Origin: RI-231 sp041394905
GTDB lineage: Bacteria; Acidobacteriota; Terriglobia; Bryobacterales; UBA6623
Reading direction: 5' to 3'
Length of the DNA stretch: 64,000 nucleotides
NCBI GenBank assembly: GCA_041394905.1
Contig: JAWKHJ010000003.1
Coordinates: 310,001-374,000, forward strand
The notes beneath the pieces are model-generated. The model was not told the DNA's origin. It did not search any database and worked only from the letters and a program-made list of their open reading frames with translations. Of the stretch, positions 48,530 to 56,366 are shown one piece after another (within the stretch, counting starts at the first letter, position 1; the number at the start of each line of letters is the position of its first letter). Made by a program: the position numbers and the translations under genes.

Positions 48530-48988
48530 ATGAATGGGTTGCGCACCACGGAAGGCGCCGACCAAACCTTAACGGATCGCGAGAGGGAGGCTCGTCGGAT
48601 CGTCATGATCATGGACGACAGCCTCTTTGCTGCTGAGATCCACGACAGCCTTTCAGCGCTGGGTTTCACCATCGTGAAGACAATAACGGACGCCTCGGAA
48701 GCGGCCCGCTTGCAGGTGGAGTCCGACGTCGCGCTCGTCTTCGTCGACCTCGAGTTGGAGGGGCCTCCGGACGTCCTCGAGATTGGCAAAGCAATTGCCC
48801 TCGAGCAAGGTCGCGAAGTAATTTTCTTGGTAGACAAAGATAGCCAGATCGAGCGAGTCCAGCGCGATGCCCCACACCTGGGGTGGGTGAAGTGGCCCTT
48901 TCACCCAATTGAGCTTGCGTTGGAGATCCAGCTTGCGCTCGAGAGCAAGGGACAGGATCGTTCGAATGCCAAGGTGCGCCGTGTCTAG
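48530..48988 (+). CDS. Stand-alone receiver protein
   Basis: 152 residues. The receiver strand RRIVMIMDDSLFAAEIHDSL has an acidic pair. VALVFVDLELEGPPDVLEIG has the phospho-Asp, and EVIFLVDKDSQIERVQRD and HLGWVKWPFHPIELALEIQL follow, with Lys kept before WPF. The WPF motif links it to the receiver at 36749. No output domain follows; the last 15 residues are charged. An operator-like inverted repeat lies 34 bp upstream, and the DUF2267 gene follows 64 bases after its stop. Confidence 0.75.
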   Translation: MNGLRTTEGADQTLTDREREARRIVMIMDDSLFAAEIHDSLSALGFTIVKTITDASEAARLQVESDVALVFVDLELEGPPDVLEIGKAIALEQGREVIFLVDKDSQIERVQRDAPHLGWVKWPFHPIELALEIQLALESKGQDRSNAKVRRV

Positions 48989-49051
48989 AAAAGAAGACGC
49001 GCCGTTCACTGGGCGCGCGCGATCCGCCGCATAAGAGTGGAGGTCAATCCT

Positions 49052-49486
49052 ATGCAAGACGTGAATCCTTTCGAAAAGACCTATCGCAAATCCGAGGACT
49101 GGCTGACGGAACTCTGCGACGATCTGAACTGGAACGATCGGCACAAAGCGTATCGTGCACTACGAGCGACGCTGCATGCGCTTCGAGACCGCCTTCCGAT
49201 GGAAGAATCGGTGCAGCTTGGGGCGCAGCTGCCAATGCTGATTCGTGGCCTATATTACGAGGGCTGGAGACCAAGCGAAACCCCGGACAAAGAGTTGGAC
49301 CGGGCTGCGATCTTGGCGCGCGTTCGAGACGCTTTCGAGTACGACTCGGCTTTCAACTCGAAGAGTGTCGTGCTGGCTGTGTTCCGGTTGCTGGAATCCC
49401 ACATCTCCGAGGGCGAGAGCCAGGACATCGCCTCCGTATTGCCGGAGAAGCTTCGCATGTTGTGGCGCGAAGCCGTCGCGGTCTAG
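49052..49486 (+). CDS. DUF2267 family protein
   Basis: 144 residues from the ATG at 49052, preceded by GGAGG. The family signature is FEKTYRKSEDWLTELCDDLN, then RHKAYRALRATLHALRDRLP and LGAQLPMLIRGLYYEGWRPS. A second, less conserved half (AFNSKSVVLAVFRLLESHIS) duplicates the helical fold. DUF2267 proteins are all-alpha and of unknown biochemistry; they occur beside phosphoribosyltransferases, Hsp20 and universal stress proteins. It sits 20 bases before the hydrolase gene in a four-gene run with tight spacing. Confidence 0.88.
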   Translation: MQDVNPFEKTYRKSEDWLTELCDDLNWNDRHKAYRALRATLHALRDRLPMEESVQLGAQLPMLIRGLYYEGWRPSETPDKELDRAAILARVRDAFEYDSAFNSKSVVLAVFRLLESHISEGESQDIASVLPEKLRMLWREAVAV

Positions 49487-49505
49487 CTTTGGAGGGGCTT
49501 TCAAA

Positions 49506-50222
49506 GTGGAGCACGAAGTCGAAATTCCGATCGGACGGCTCCGATTAGAGGGGTCGCTGTATCTGCCTCCGGAAGCTCACGGACTGGTTGTATTTGCCCA
49601 CGGCAGCGGTAGCAGCCGCCACAGCCCGCGGAACCAGTATGTTGCGCAGCAGATGCAAACCGCCGGCTTTGGAACTCTGCTGTTCGACCTCCTTACGCCC
49701 GAAGAGGACAGTGCATACGAGAATCGCTTCGACGTCAATCGTCTGGCGGGCCGACTTGAAATCGCGGCGTACTGGTCGCTCAGCCAGGCGCCGCAGCGAT
49801 TGGCGCTAGGCTTCTTCGGCGCGAGCACGGGCTCGGCAGCGGCCTTGTGCGCGGCTGGACAGATGAGCGATTGCGTAAGGGCTGTAGTCTCCCGCGGCGG
49901 GCGGCCGGACTTGGCGGGCGCAGCCCTCGGTGAAGTCAGCGCGCCGACGCTGCTGATCGTAGGGGAGCGCGACGAGGTCGTTCTCGACCTCAATCATGAA
50001 GCTCTCAGCGCCCTACAGTGCCCGAAGCGATTGGCAATCGTGCCCGGAGCGACGCACTTATTCGAAGAACCGGGCGCCCTCGAAGAGGTCGCGCGCCTGG
50101 CGAAGGGATGGTTCGAGCGTCACCTCCGGCCGGAGCCGCTTGGAACGGTTGGCGAGGCGCGCCGGTGCGCTCCGCCGGAAAACCTGAAAAGGTCCGTTGA
50201 GGAGGAAAATCCCCATGTTTGA
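49506..50222 (+). CDS. Dienelactone-hydrolase-like alpha/beta hydrolase
   Basis: About 238 residues starting at GTG 49506 (EHEVEIPIGRLRLEGSLYLP). The oxyanion motif is VVFAHGSGSSRHSPRNQYVA. The nucleophile elbow is ALGFFGASTGSAAALCAAG (G-A-S-T-G). The acidic residue is in TLLIVGERDEVVLDLNHEAL and the His in IVPGATHLFEEPGALEEVAR. The GHGSGSSRHSPRN block is typical of the subfamily paired or fused with phosphoribosyltransferases in stress islands. The natural ester or lactone substrate is unknown. Its end overlaps the next start by eight bases, suggesting translational coupling. Confidence 0.88.
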   Translation: MEHEVEIPIGRLRLEGSLYLPPEAHGLVVFAHGSGSSRHSPRNQYVAQQMQTAGFGTLLFDLLTPEEDSAYENRFDVNRLAGRLEIAAYWSLSQAPQRLALGFFGASTGSAAALCAAGQMSDCVRAVVSRGGRPDLAGAALGEVSAPTLLIVGERDEVVLDLNHEALSALQCPKRLAIVPGATHLFEEPGALEEVARLAKGWFERHLRPEPLGTVGEARRCAPPENLKRSVEEENPHV

Positions 50223-51327
50223 GAAGAATCTGAGCAAAACGATCCGGGAACAAGCCGAGCGTTGGGACAAACCCGTGCTCAGCATGTATCTCAACGTCGA
50301 CCCTTCCCAAGAAGTCAATCTCAACCAGGGCTATTTGGCTCGCTACAGAGCAGCCGTCCGCGACGTGGAGGGGCGGCTGGTCCATGAAAAAGGCTTATTG
50401 GAACAGCTGCGCAAGGTCGCGAGCAGCGTCGAGAAACGACTCACCGACTACGAACCGGACGCCAAGGCTGTGGTGCTGTTCGAAACTCCGAAGGGCAACG
50501 CCTGGATGCACGGCTTGCACGTCTCAGTGCGCGAATGCGTCGAGTGGGCCGACGCCCCGGCGCTCGAGCCGCTGGCGGAAGTCCTGGACGAGCACGAGCG
50601 CTATGGAGTTGCGCTCGTCGACCGCGGAAGGGCACGGATCTTTGTCGCGCATCTCGGTGAGATCGAGGAGATCGCCGATCTCGCGACAAGCGACGTCAGC
50701 CACATCAAGACGACGGGAATCGATCACCGCTGGTCGGAGGGGAACTTCCAGCGTCGAGCCGACGAACACGCCACTCGCCACGCGCGCAATACCGCCCGCA
50801 AGCTGGCCGAGGCGGACCGTGAGTACGGTTTTGACCGGCTGCTCGTGGCAGGACCGCCGGACGGACGCGAGCTGCTTTGCGCTGCGCTTCCCCCGCCGTT
50901 GCGCCGCAAGCTCGCCGGATCCGTCGCGATGAGCGTCATCTCGACGCCTCATCAGATCCTAGCGAAGGTCGACGAGGTGCATGCCGAGCTCGAGCGCAAA
51001 GAAGAGATTGGGCTTGTCGAGCGTATGATGGCCGGCGCCGCAGGCGACGGCGCGGCGGTCGCCGGGCTCCAGCCTACGGTGCGCGCTCTTGGCGAAGGCC
51101 GCATCCGCGAGTTGGTGGTTTCGGGGAACTTCCACCCGCATTGGGATGAGCTTAGCGAGCCAGCGCCCTGGCTGCACGAGAGGCCGAACGACGCGTCTGA
51201 CGACTTGCTGGAGCGTCTGATAAACCAGACGTCGCGAACTGGCGGCAGAATCGAATTCGTCTGGGGACCGGCGGCTGAGCGCCTGGACAAGGAAGCAGGC
51301 GGTGTCGGCGCGATCCTGCGCTACTAA
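50215..51327 (+). CDS. Bacterial eRF1-like protein (baeRF family)
   Basis: Intact, 370 residues. The N-terminal region (KPVLSMYLNVDPSQEVNLNQ; VEKRLTDYEPDAKAVVLFET) and the eRF1 domain-2-like core (YGVALVDRGRARIFVAHLGE) match. So does HIKTTGIDHRWSEGNFQRRA, in a loop where the GGQ of true release factors would lie. The Pelota-like C-terminal domain includes FDRLLVAGPPDGRELLCAAL and GRIEFVWGPAAERLDKEAGG. These are features of bacterial archaeo-eukaryotic release-factor homologues. There is no GGQ tripeptide, so peptide release is not expected; ribosome rescue or a stress role is possible. Confidence 0.8.
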   Translation: MFEKNLSKTIREQAERWDKPVLSMYLNVDPSQEVNLNQGYLARYRAAVRDVEGRLVHEKGLLEQLRKVASSVEKRLTDYEPDAKAVVLFETPKGNAWMHGLHVSVRECVEWADAPALEPLAEVLDEHERYGVALVDRGRARIFVAHLGEIEEIADLATSDVSHIKTTGIDHRWSEGNFQRRADEHATRHARNTARKLAEADREYGFDRLLVAGPPDGRELLCAALPPPLRRKLAGSVAMSVISTPHQILAKVDEVHAELERKEEIGLVERMMAGAAGDGAAVAGLQPTVRALGEGRIRELVVSGNFHPHWDELSEPAPWLHERPNDASDDLLERLINQTSRTGGRIEFVWGPAAERLDKEAGGVGAILRY

Positions 51328-51871
51328 CGCCGCCCACGAGCAGCTATTCGCTCACCAAGGACCGGAGAGAGAGGGACCGTCTCCGTAATCCCGGAGCAAG
51401 GCGGCCCAACCCGAGTATGGGGTCCGGCAGGTGCGTCCGTCCCGCCTCGAGCGCGCTTGCGCGCACCAACTCGGTGATATGCGGGGACGTGGTGTCCCGG
51501 TGAAAACGCAGTGTTTTCACCGGGGTCGCCTCCGAGGGCCACGCACAACCCTTCAGCCGGTTAACGTAACCGTGGATCGCAATCGCCGCTGAGTCGAGAG
51601 CCGGGGCTGACACCCTGTAGACACCTACGGCTCGCCGCGAACTCGGCTTAGCTCAGAGGCACACGCCCGAAGACTCTGCCGGAACATCAGCCGTGTAACT
51701 AGCCGCCCAGCATGAGCAGTGTGCTGCTCCCCAGCCAGCCGCTCGCGCTCTTCAATCCTTTCGAGGCGTTTCGCAGCCGAAGGTAACGCTGAACTAGCGA
51801 CAAGGGTCCAGACGACAGGATCCCGTGCCATCTGCGGGCGCGCGGGAAGTAGTGGACTGGCGTTTGGCGTG
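51328..51871. other. Gene-poor region, possible small minus-strand reading frame
   Basis: No conserved gene is recognisable. A minus-strand frame at 51613-51344 (APALDSAAIAIHGYVNRLKG) is open for 89 residues and could be a small protein, but shows no family motif. A perfect 12-bp inverted repeat, CCCGGTGAAAAC-GCAGT-GTTTTCACCGGG (51496-51524), falls inside it. It may be a terminator or operator rather than a coding feature. Confidence 0.35.
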
Positions 51872-52966
51872 ATGCAGCAGCCCCACTTTTTGACAACACG
51901 ATTCGGCGTTGGCCCCGCGTTGACGTGTGCCGTCGTCGGATTGCTTATGTGGCTGGCCGGCGACGTATTGATGGTCTTGTTCGCCTCCCTGCTGGTTGCC
52001 GTATTCCTGGACGGCGCGGCTGGATGGATAGGTCATCGAACAAGGCTCTCCCGGCGTCATTCTCTTCTGGCGGTCGTCCTATTGATCACCGTCTCCACCA
52101 TTGCGGGCGTTTGGTTGTTGGCGCCCAGAGTGGCCGACCAGGTCGACCAGCTTTCTAGAGATTTGCCGCAGTCTCTCGATCGGCTGACCTCCGCACTGCA
52201 ACAGAACGCGTTCGGGCGCTGGCTCCTTCAACAAGGCGAATCGATGGGGAAGTCCGGCCAAGCTGAAGGCGAAGCATTGAGCGAAGTCGGCCGTGGCCTG
52301 ACGGCGAAGGCTGCCAGTCTCGCCGGCATGGCGGTCTCCAACGGGTTCGGAGCGCTAGCTTATCTCGTATTTGCCGTAGCGAACGGCCTCTATCTGGCAG
52401 CGGAACTGGACTCGTACCGCAACGGCTTCGTCCGGTTGTTCTCGCCTTCCAAACGGGTGCGGGTCAACGAGGTCGTCGGCGTTTCGATCCATTCGTTGCA
52501 GGGGTGGCTGTTCGGTATTGCTGTATCGATGACGATACTGGGAGTCGCAAGCTTCATTGGCCTTTCTATTCTCGGCGTCCCTCTCGCTCTGACGTTCGCC
52601 CTCTTTACCGCCGTCATGACTTTCATCCCGAACCTTGGGCCGGTCATGTCGGTTATACCGCCGGTATTGTTGGGATTTGCCGAAAGCCCAATGACGTCTG
52701 TGTATGTACTGGTTTTCTACATAGTCCTGCAAAATGCGGAGGGGCTCGTCCTTACGCCGAAGGTGCAGCAGCATGCTGCGTCCATTCCACCGGCGCTGCT
52801 TCTCTCCGTGCAACTTCTGCTGGCGGCCCTATGGGGCTTTTATGGTTTGGTCGTCGCCGCGCCTCTATGCGCGGTCGGCGTCGTGCTGGTCCAGATGATC
52901 TATTTGGAAGACCATCTCGGAGAAGACGTGGACATTCCGGGATACAGATCGGGAACCGAATCGTAA
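51872..52966 (+). CDS. AI-2E family (TqsA/PerM-like) membrane transporter
   Basis: Intact, about 364 residues from the ATG at 51872. There are roughly eight TM helices. Early ones are FGVGPALTCAVVGLLMWLAG and SLLAVVLLITVSTIAGVWLL. A periplasmic or cytoplasmic insert (QVDQLSRDLPQSLDRLTSAL) follows. The family core SLQGWLFGIAVSMTILGVAS, LFTAVMTFIPNLGPVMSVIP and QNAEGLVLTPKVQQHAASIP is diagnostic. AI-2E proteins export autoinducer-2 or act as Na+/H+ antiporters; which applies is not visible. The last residues (DHLGEDVDIPGYRSGTES) are soluble. Confidence 0.9.
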   Translation: MQQPHFLTTRFGVGPALTCAVVGLLMWLAGDVLMVLFASLLVAVFLDGAAGWIGHRTRLSRRHSLLAVVLLITVSTIAGVWLLAPRVADQVDQLSRDLPQSLDRLTSALQQNAFGRWLLQQGESMGKSGQAEGEALSEVGRGLTAKAASLAGMAVSNGFGALAYLVFAVANGLYLAAELDSYRNGFVRLFSPSKRVRVNEVVGVSIHSLQGWLFGIAVSMTILGVASFIGLSILGVPLALTFALFTAVMTFIPNLGPVMSVIPPVLLGFAESPMTSVYVLVFYIVLQNAEGLVLTPKVQQHAASIPPALLLSVQLLLAALWGFYGLVVAAPLCAVGVVLVQMIYLEDHLGEDVDIPGYRSGTES

Positions 52967-53067
52967 CAGCACCGACCAGGAGAACGAATGCCGGCCCTGC
53001 CTCGGACCGGAGGTGGATGCAGCGTAGGTAACAGTTCGCTCGGCTCAAGGGTCCCACCGCAGGGATC

Positions 53068-55269
53068 ATGAGCGAAAGGAACTCGAATCGAGACCAGCGC
53101 AAGCACGACGTGCTCTCGCACGGTCAATCCGCGATGGTCAAGAACATCGACCAGGCGGTCATCATCAAGGACGACGAAATCTTTTTTGTCTGCGGCCCCG
53201 ATGGCTCGATTCCAGTCCAAATGGGCCACGGGTTCGGGCTTTACTACCACGACACCCGGTACCTGAATGGCTACGAGCTTCGTCTCAACGGCGAGGCGCC
53301 TACACCACTCGCCGCCGTTGCGGACGAGGGATTCTTGGCGAAAATCCAGCTCACGAATCCTCAACTCGAAGAGAACGAAGATACGATCGCGAAGCGGAAA
53401 GTGGGAGTGTCCTGGCAGCGTCTTCTCAGCGGTGAGAACTTGGCGCTCTACGACACGATCGAGTTGCACAACTACGGTCACAAGAACGTCACGATTCGAG
53501 TCTCGCTAAGCTTCCAGGCCGCGTTCGAAGACGTCTACGCCGTCCGGGGTCTACTTCCAGAGCACCCAGGCAAGCTGCACGAGCCGCGCTGGAATGACGG
53601 CACACTCGAATTCTTCTATGAAGGCGTCGATGGATGGAATCGCTCTACGACGATTCGCTCATCCCGCGAACCCGATGAGATCGGAGATGTCACTGCGACG
53701 TTCGAAATCGCCATTGAGCCAGGCGAATCCTCGAAGATCGAGCTCTCGGTTTGCGTAGCCGAGCGCAAGAAAGGCGAGCAGCGGCCGAAAGCGCGTCGTC
53801 CCCCAAGCCTCAAAGAGGTTGCACGCATTCGTCGCGAAGTTGCAGAGGACTGGATCGAGATCCCTGCCCGCGTGCAGAGCGACAATCCACTGCTGGATCG
53901 AGTCCTGAGTCAATCCATGCGGGACCTGCAGCTTTTGCGGACTCCCCTGGATGGAGAGGAGTATTTCGCAGCCGGACTTCCCTGGTTCGGGACGCTTTTC
54001 GGCCGCGACAGCTTGATCGCGGCGATCCAAATGCTCGCGTTCCATCCGCAAATTGCGGAAAAGGTGCTGCGCCTGCTAGCCAGCCGGCAAGGCTCGAAGG
54101 AAGATTCGTGGCGGGACGAACAGCCGGGAAGGATTCTCCACGAGTATCGGATGGGCGAGTTGGCCCGTGCAGGCCGACTCCCGCACAGCCCATATTACGG
54201 GACGATCGATGCTCCGCTGCTGTTCTTGATCTTGACGGGAATGCACGCCTCGTGGACTGGAGATCTGAGCGTTTTCGAGGAGCTTCAAGACAACGTCGAA
54301 GCGATCCTATCGTGGATAGACAACTATGGGGATGCAAATGGCGACGGCTATATCGACTACGACAGTGAATCGGACCATGGCCTCCTAAACCAAGGCTGGA
54401 AGGATTCCGGCGACGGCATCGTCAACGCGGAAGGAGAGATCGCCGAGCCGCCGATTTCGCTCGTGGAGGTGCAGGGGTACCTGTATCGCGCGTGGACGAC
54501 AACGGCTAGCTTGTTCCGCCGGGTTGGTAACTCCGGCAAGGCTGACGAGTTGGAGCGCCGTGCGGCGGAGTTGCGTGCGCGGTTCAACAACGACTTCTGG
54601 CTCGATGACATCGGCATCTATGCGATGGCCCTCGAGAAGGGCGGCCGGCCACTCGAAGTCGTGTCGTCGAACTGTGGACACGCGCTCTGGGCCGGGATCG
54701 CCGATGACGACAAGGCTCAGCGAACGGCGCTGCGGCTCTTCCAGGACGATTCGTTCAGTGGATGGGGAGTGCGTACGCTCGCTGCTTCGGAGAAAGGCTA
54801 CGACCCGGTGGGCTATCACCTCGGTGCAGTCTGGCCCCACGACAATTCCATTCTCGTTGGGGGGCTCAAGCATCACCTCAGAGACGAAGAGGCGCTACGC
54901 ATCTTCCAGGGGATGCTGGATGCGGCCGAGAGTTTCGAGCATTTCCGTCTCCCTGAGGCGTTCAGCGGTTTCAGCCGCGAAGAGTACTCCACACCAGTTC
55001 GCTATCCAGTCGCTTGCCACCCACAAGCTTGGGCTTCCGGAGCGATGCCCTACATGCTGCAGCAGGTTCTGGGCCTCGAGGCGGATGCCTTCGAAAAGCG
55101 CTTGCGAATCGTTCGGCCGTGCTTGCCGGGCCACATCCGCGAACTGCAACTCTGCGGCGTCCATGTGGGCGGCGCTTCGGTAGATCTGCACTTCAAAGGC
55201 GGGAAAGAAGGAGCGACGGTGGAGGCTCGCGCATATGGCGAACTCGAAGTGGACGTGGTGACCAACTAG
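53068..55269 (+). CDS. Amylo-alpha-1,6-glucosidase (glycogen-debranching-type) protein
   Basis: Intact, 733 residues. The N-terminal debranching domain (about 25-230) contains AVIIKDDEIFFVCGPDGSIP and FGLYYHDTRYLNGYELRLNG. The GH15-like (alpha/alpha) catalytic domain has AAGLPWFGTLFGRDSLIAAI and QGSKEDSWRDEQPGRILHEY. DHGLLNQGWKDSGDGIVNAE and GYHLGAVWPHDNSILVGGLK follow. Asp and Glu residues in WKDSGD and PEAFSGF are likely in the active site. Relatives occur in stress operons with baeRF and AI-2E genes, so trehalose or glycogen turnover under stress is plausible. It has its own start 101 bases after the AI-2E stop. Confidence 0.9.
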   Translation: MSERNSNRDQRKHDVLSHGQSAMVKNIDQAVIIKDDEIFFVCGPDGSIPVQMGHGFGLYYHDTRYLNGYELRLNGEAPTPLAAVADEGFLAKIQLTNPQLEENEDTIAKRKVGVSWQRLLSGENLALYDTIELHNYGHKNVTIRVSLSFQAAFEDVYAVRGLLPEHPGKLHEPRWNDGTLEFFYEGVDGWNRSTTIRSSREPDEIGDVTATFEIAIEPGESSKIELSVCVAERKKGEQRPKARRPPSLKEVARIRREVAEDWIEIPARVQSDNPLLDRVLSQSMRDLQLLRTPLDGEEYFAAGLPWFGTLFGRDSLIAAIQMLAFHPQIAEKVLRLLASRQGSKEDSWRDEQPGRILHEYRMGELARAGRLPHSPYYGTIDAPLLFLILTGMHASWTGDLSVFEELQDNVEAILSWIDNYGDANGDGYIDYDSESDHGLLNQGWKDSGDGIVNAEGEIAEPPISLVEVQGYLYRAWTTTASLFRRVGNSGKADELERRAAELRARFNNDFWLDDIGIYAMALEKGGRPLEVVSSNCGHALWAGIADDDKAQRTALRLFQDDSFSGWGVRTLAASEKGYDPVGYHLGAVWPHDNSILVGGLKHHLRDEEALRIFQGMLDAAESFEHFRLPEAFSGFSREEYSTPVRYPVACHPQAWASGAMPYMLQQVLGLEADAFEKRLRIVRPCLPGHIRELQLCGVHVGGASVDLHFKGGKEGATVEARAYGELEVDVVTN

Positions 55270-55718
55270 CGTGTGGACGCGCATCGCGACGCTTGTGCAA
55301 AGAGGTTCGTAAGTAACAGGAGCAAGGTCTCCGCTGTGTCAGAGGCAGATGTGAAAGGGAGCGGGCCCGGTGGTCGTCGACCCGCTGGAAACGCCCATGC
55401 CGCCGATGATCTCGGCCGATCAGGCCAACACTTTGCGGAAGCCCTTGCCCGCGGCACGAAGGGTCGCATGGACATCGTCAAGACCATCATGTCGGACCGG
55501 ATCCGTGAGCTTGTCTAGCAGCGGTCGCCGAACGCGAGCCGCAGAGACCAGTTGTCCGGCGAGGTTGAGCAGAAGCGTCGGGCTTCGAGACATTTGCGAG
55601 TCCTCGGACCGCATAGCCGAGATCAGAAGATTTATTGAGAAATCGCAGTAACGCCCACGACCCCTCGCTGGTCATAGGGGAGGCGGCCTCGAGAGTTGAG
55701 GCCGTCGGTCGACTTGAA
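55270..55718. other. Intergenic region before the ACIII operon
   Basis: Small open frames occur on both strands, but none has a recognisable domain. One minus-strand frame (TLLLNLAGQLVSAARVRRPL, about 55594-55500) is weakly hydrophobic and probably accidental. The promoter of the respiratory operon should lie here. I see no clear terminator. Confidence 0.35.
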
Positions 55719-56366
55719 ATGGCTGGATTGTTTGCGCCCGGTGCGAATGCTCTTTATCGCGTATTCCTGATTGCGCTGATTACACTCCTGCTGACTCTCG
55801 CGTTGGGCGGCATGGCATACGTCCGCAGCCCTTGGCACACGGGTGAAGGTCGCTTCGTCGAACAAGTCGTGCCGTTCAGCCACGCGCACCATGTGGGACA
55901 ACTCAAGATCGATTGCCGCTACTGCCACGAGTCCGTCGAGGAGTCGTCGTTTGCCGGAATTCCCGCCACGGAGATCTGTATGAGCTGCCACTCTCGGGTG
56001 TGGACGAACGCCGAGATGCTGGAACCGGTTCGGAGCAGCATGCGGACCGGGCGGCCCTTGCGTTGGAACAAGGTTTACGTCACCCCGGACTACGTCTACT
56101 TCGACCACGGCATTCATGTCGCCAAGGGAATCGGGTGCGAAACGTGCCACGGCAGAATTGACCGCCAGCCTTTGACGGCGATGGCCGTGAGTCTGCGAAT
56201 GTCTTGGTGCGTGGACTGTCACCGCCATCCCGAACGCCATGTAAGGCCCAGGAGCAAGGTCTTCCAGATGGGCTACAGGCGTGGCGATAACGATGAGTCC
56301 GGCGAGGCGCTCATAGCGCGCTATGGCATTCAAACCAGCACGGACTGTTACACGTGCCATCGATGA
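55719..56366 (+). CDS. actA: Alternative complex III subunit ActA (pentaheme cytochrome c)
   Basis: 215 residues from the ATG at 55719. One N-terminal TM anchor (LYRVFLIALITLLLTLALGG) precedes the heme domain. Five CxxCH sites are visible: CRYCH, CMSCH, CETCH, CVDCH and CYTCH, the last two residues from the stop. Axial His candidates are in VVPFSHAHHVGQLKIDCRY and FDHGIHVAKGIG. The protein matches the pentaheme subunit of alternative complex III, which transfers electrons from quinol to cytochrome c or directly to the terminal oxidase. It overlaps actB by four bases (ATGA). Confidence 0.9.
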   Translation: MAGLFAPGANALYRVFLIALITLLLTLALGGMAYVRSPWHTGEGRFVEQVVPFSHAHHVGQLKIDCRYCHESVEESSFAGIPATEICMSCHSRVWTNAEMLEPVRSSMRTGRPLRWNKVYVTPDYVYFDHGIHVAKGIGCETCHGRIDRQPLTAMAVSLRMSWCVDCHRHPERHVRPRSKVFQMGYRRGDNDESGEALIARYGIQTSTDCYTCHR

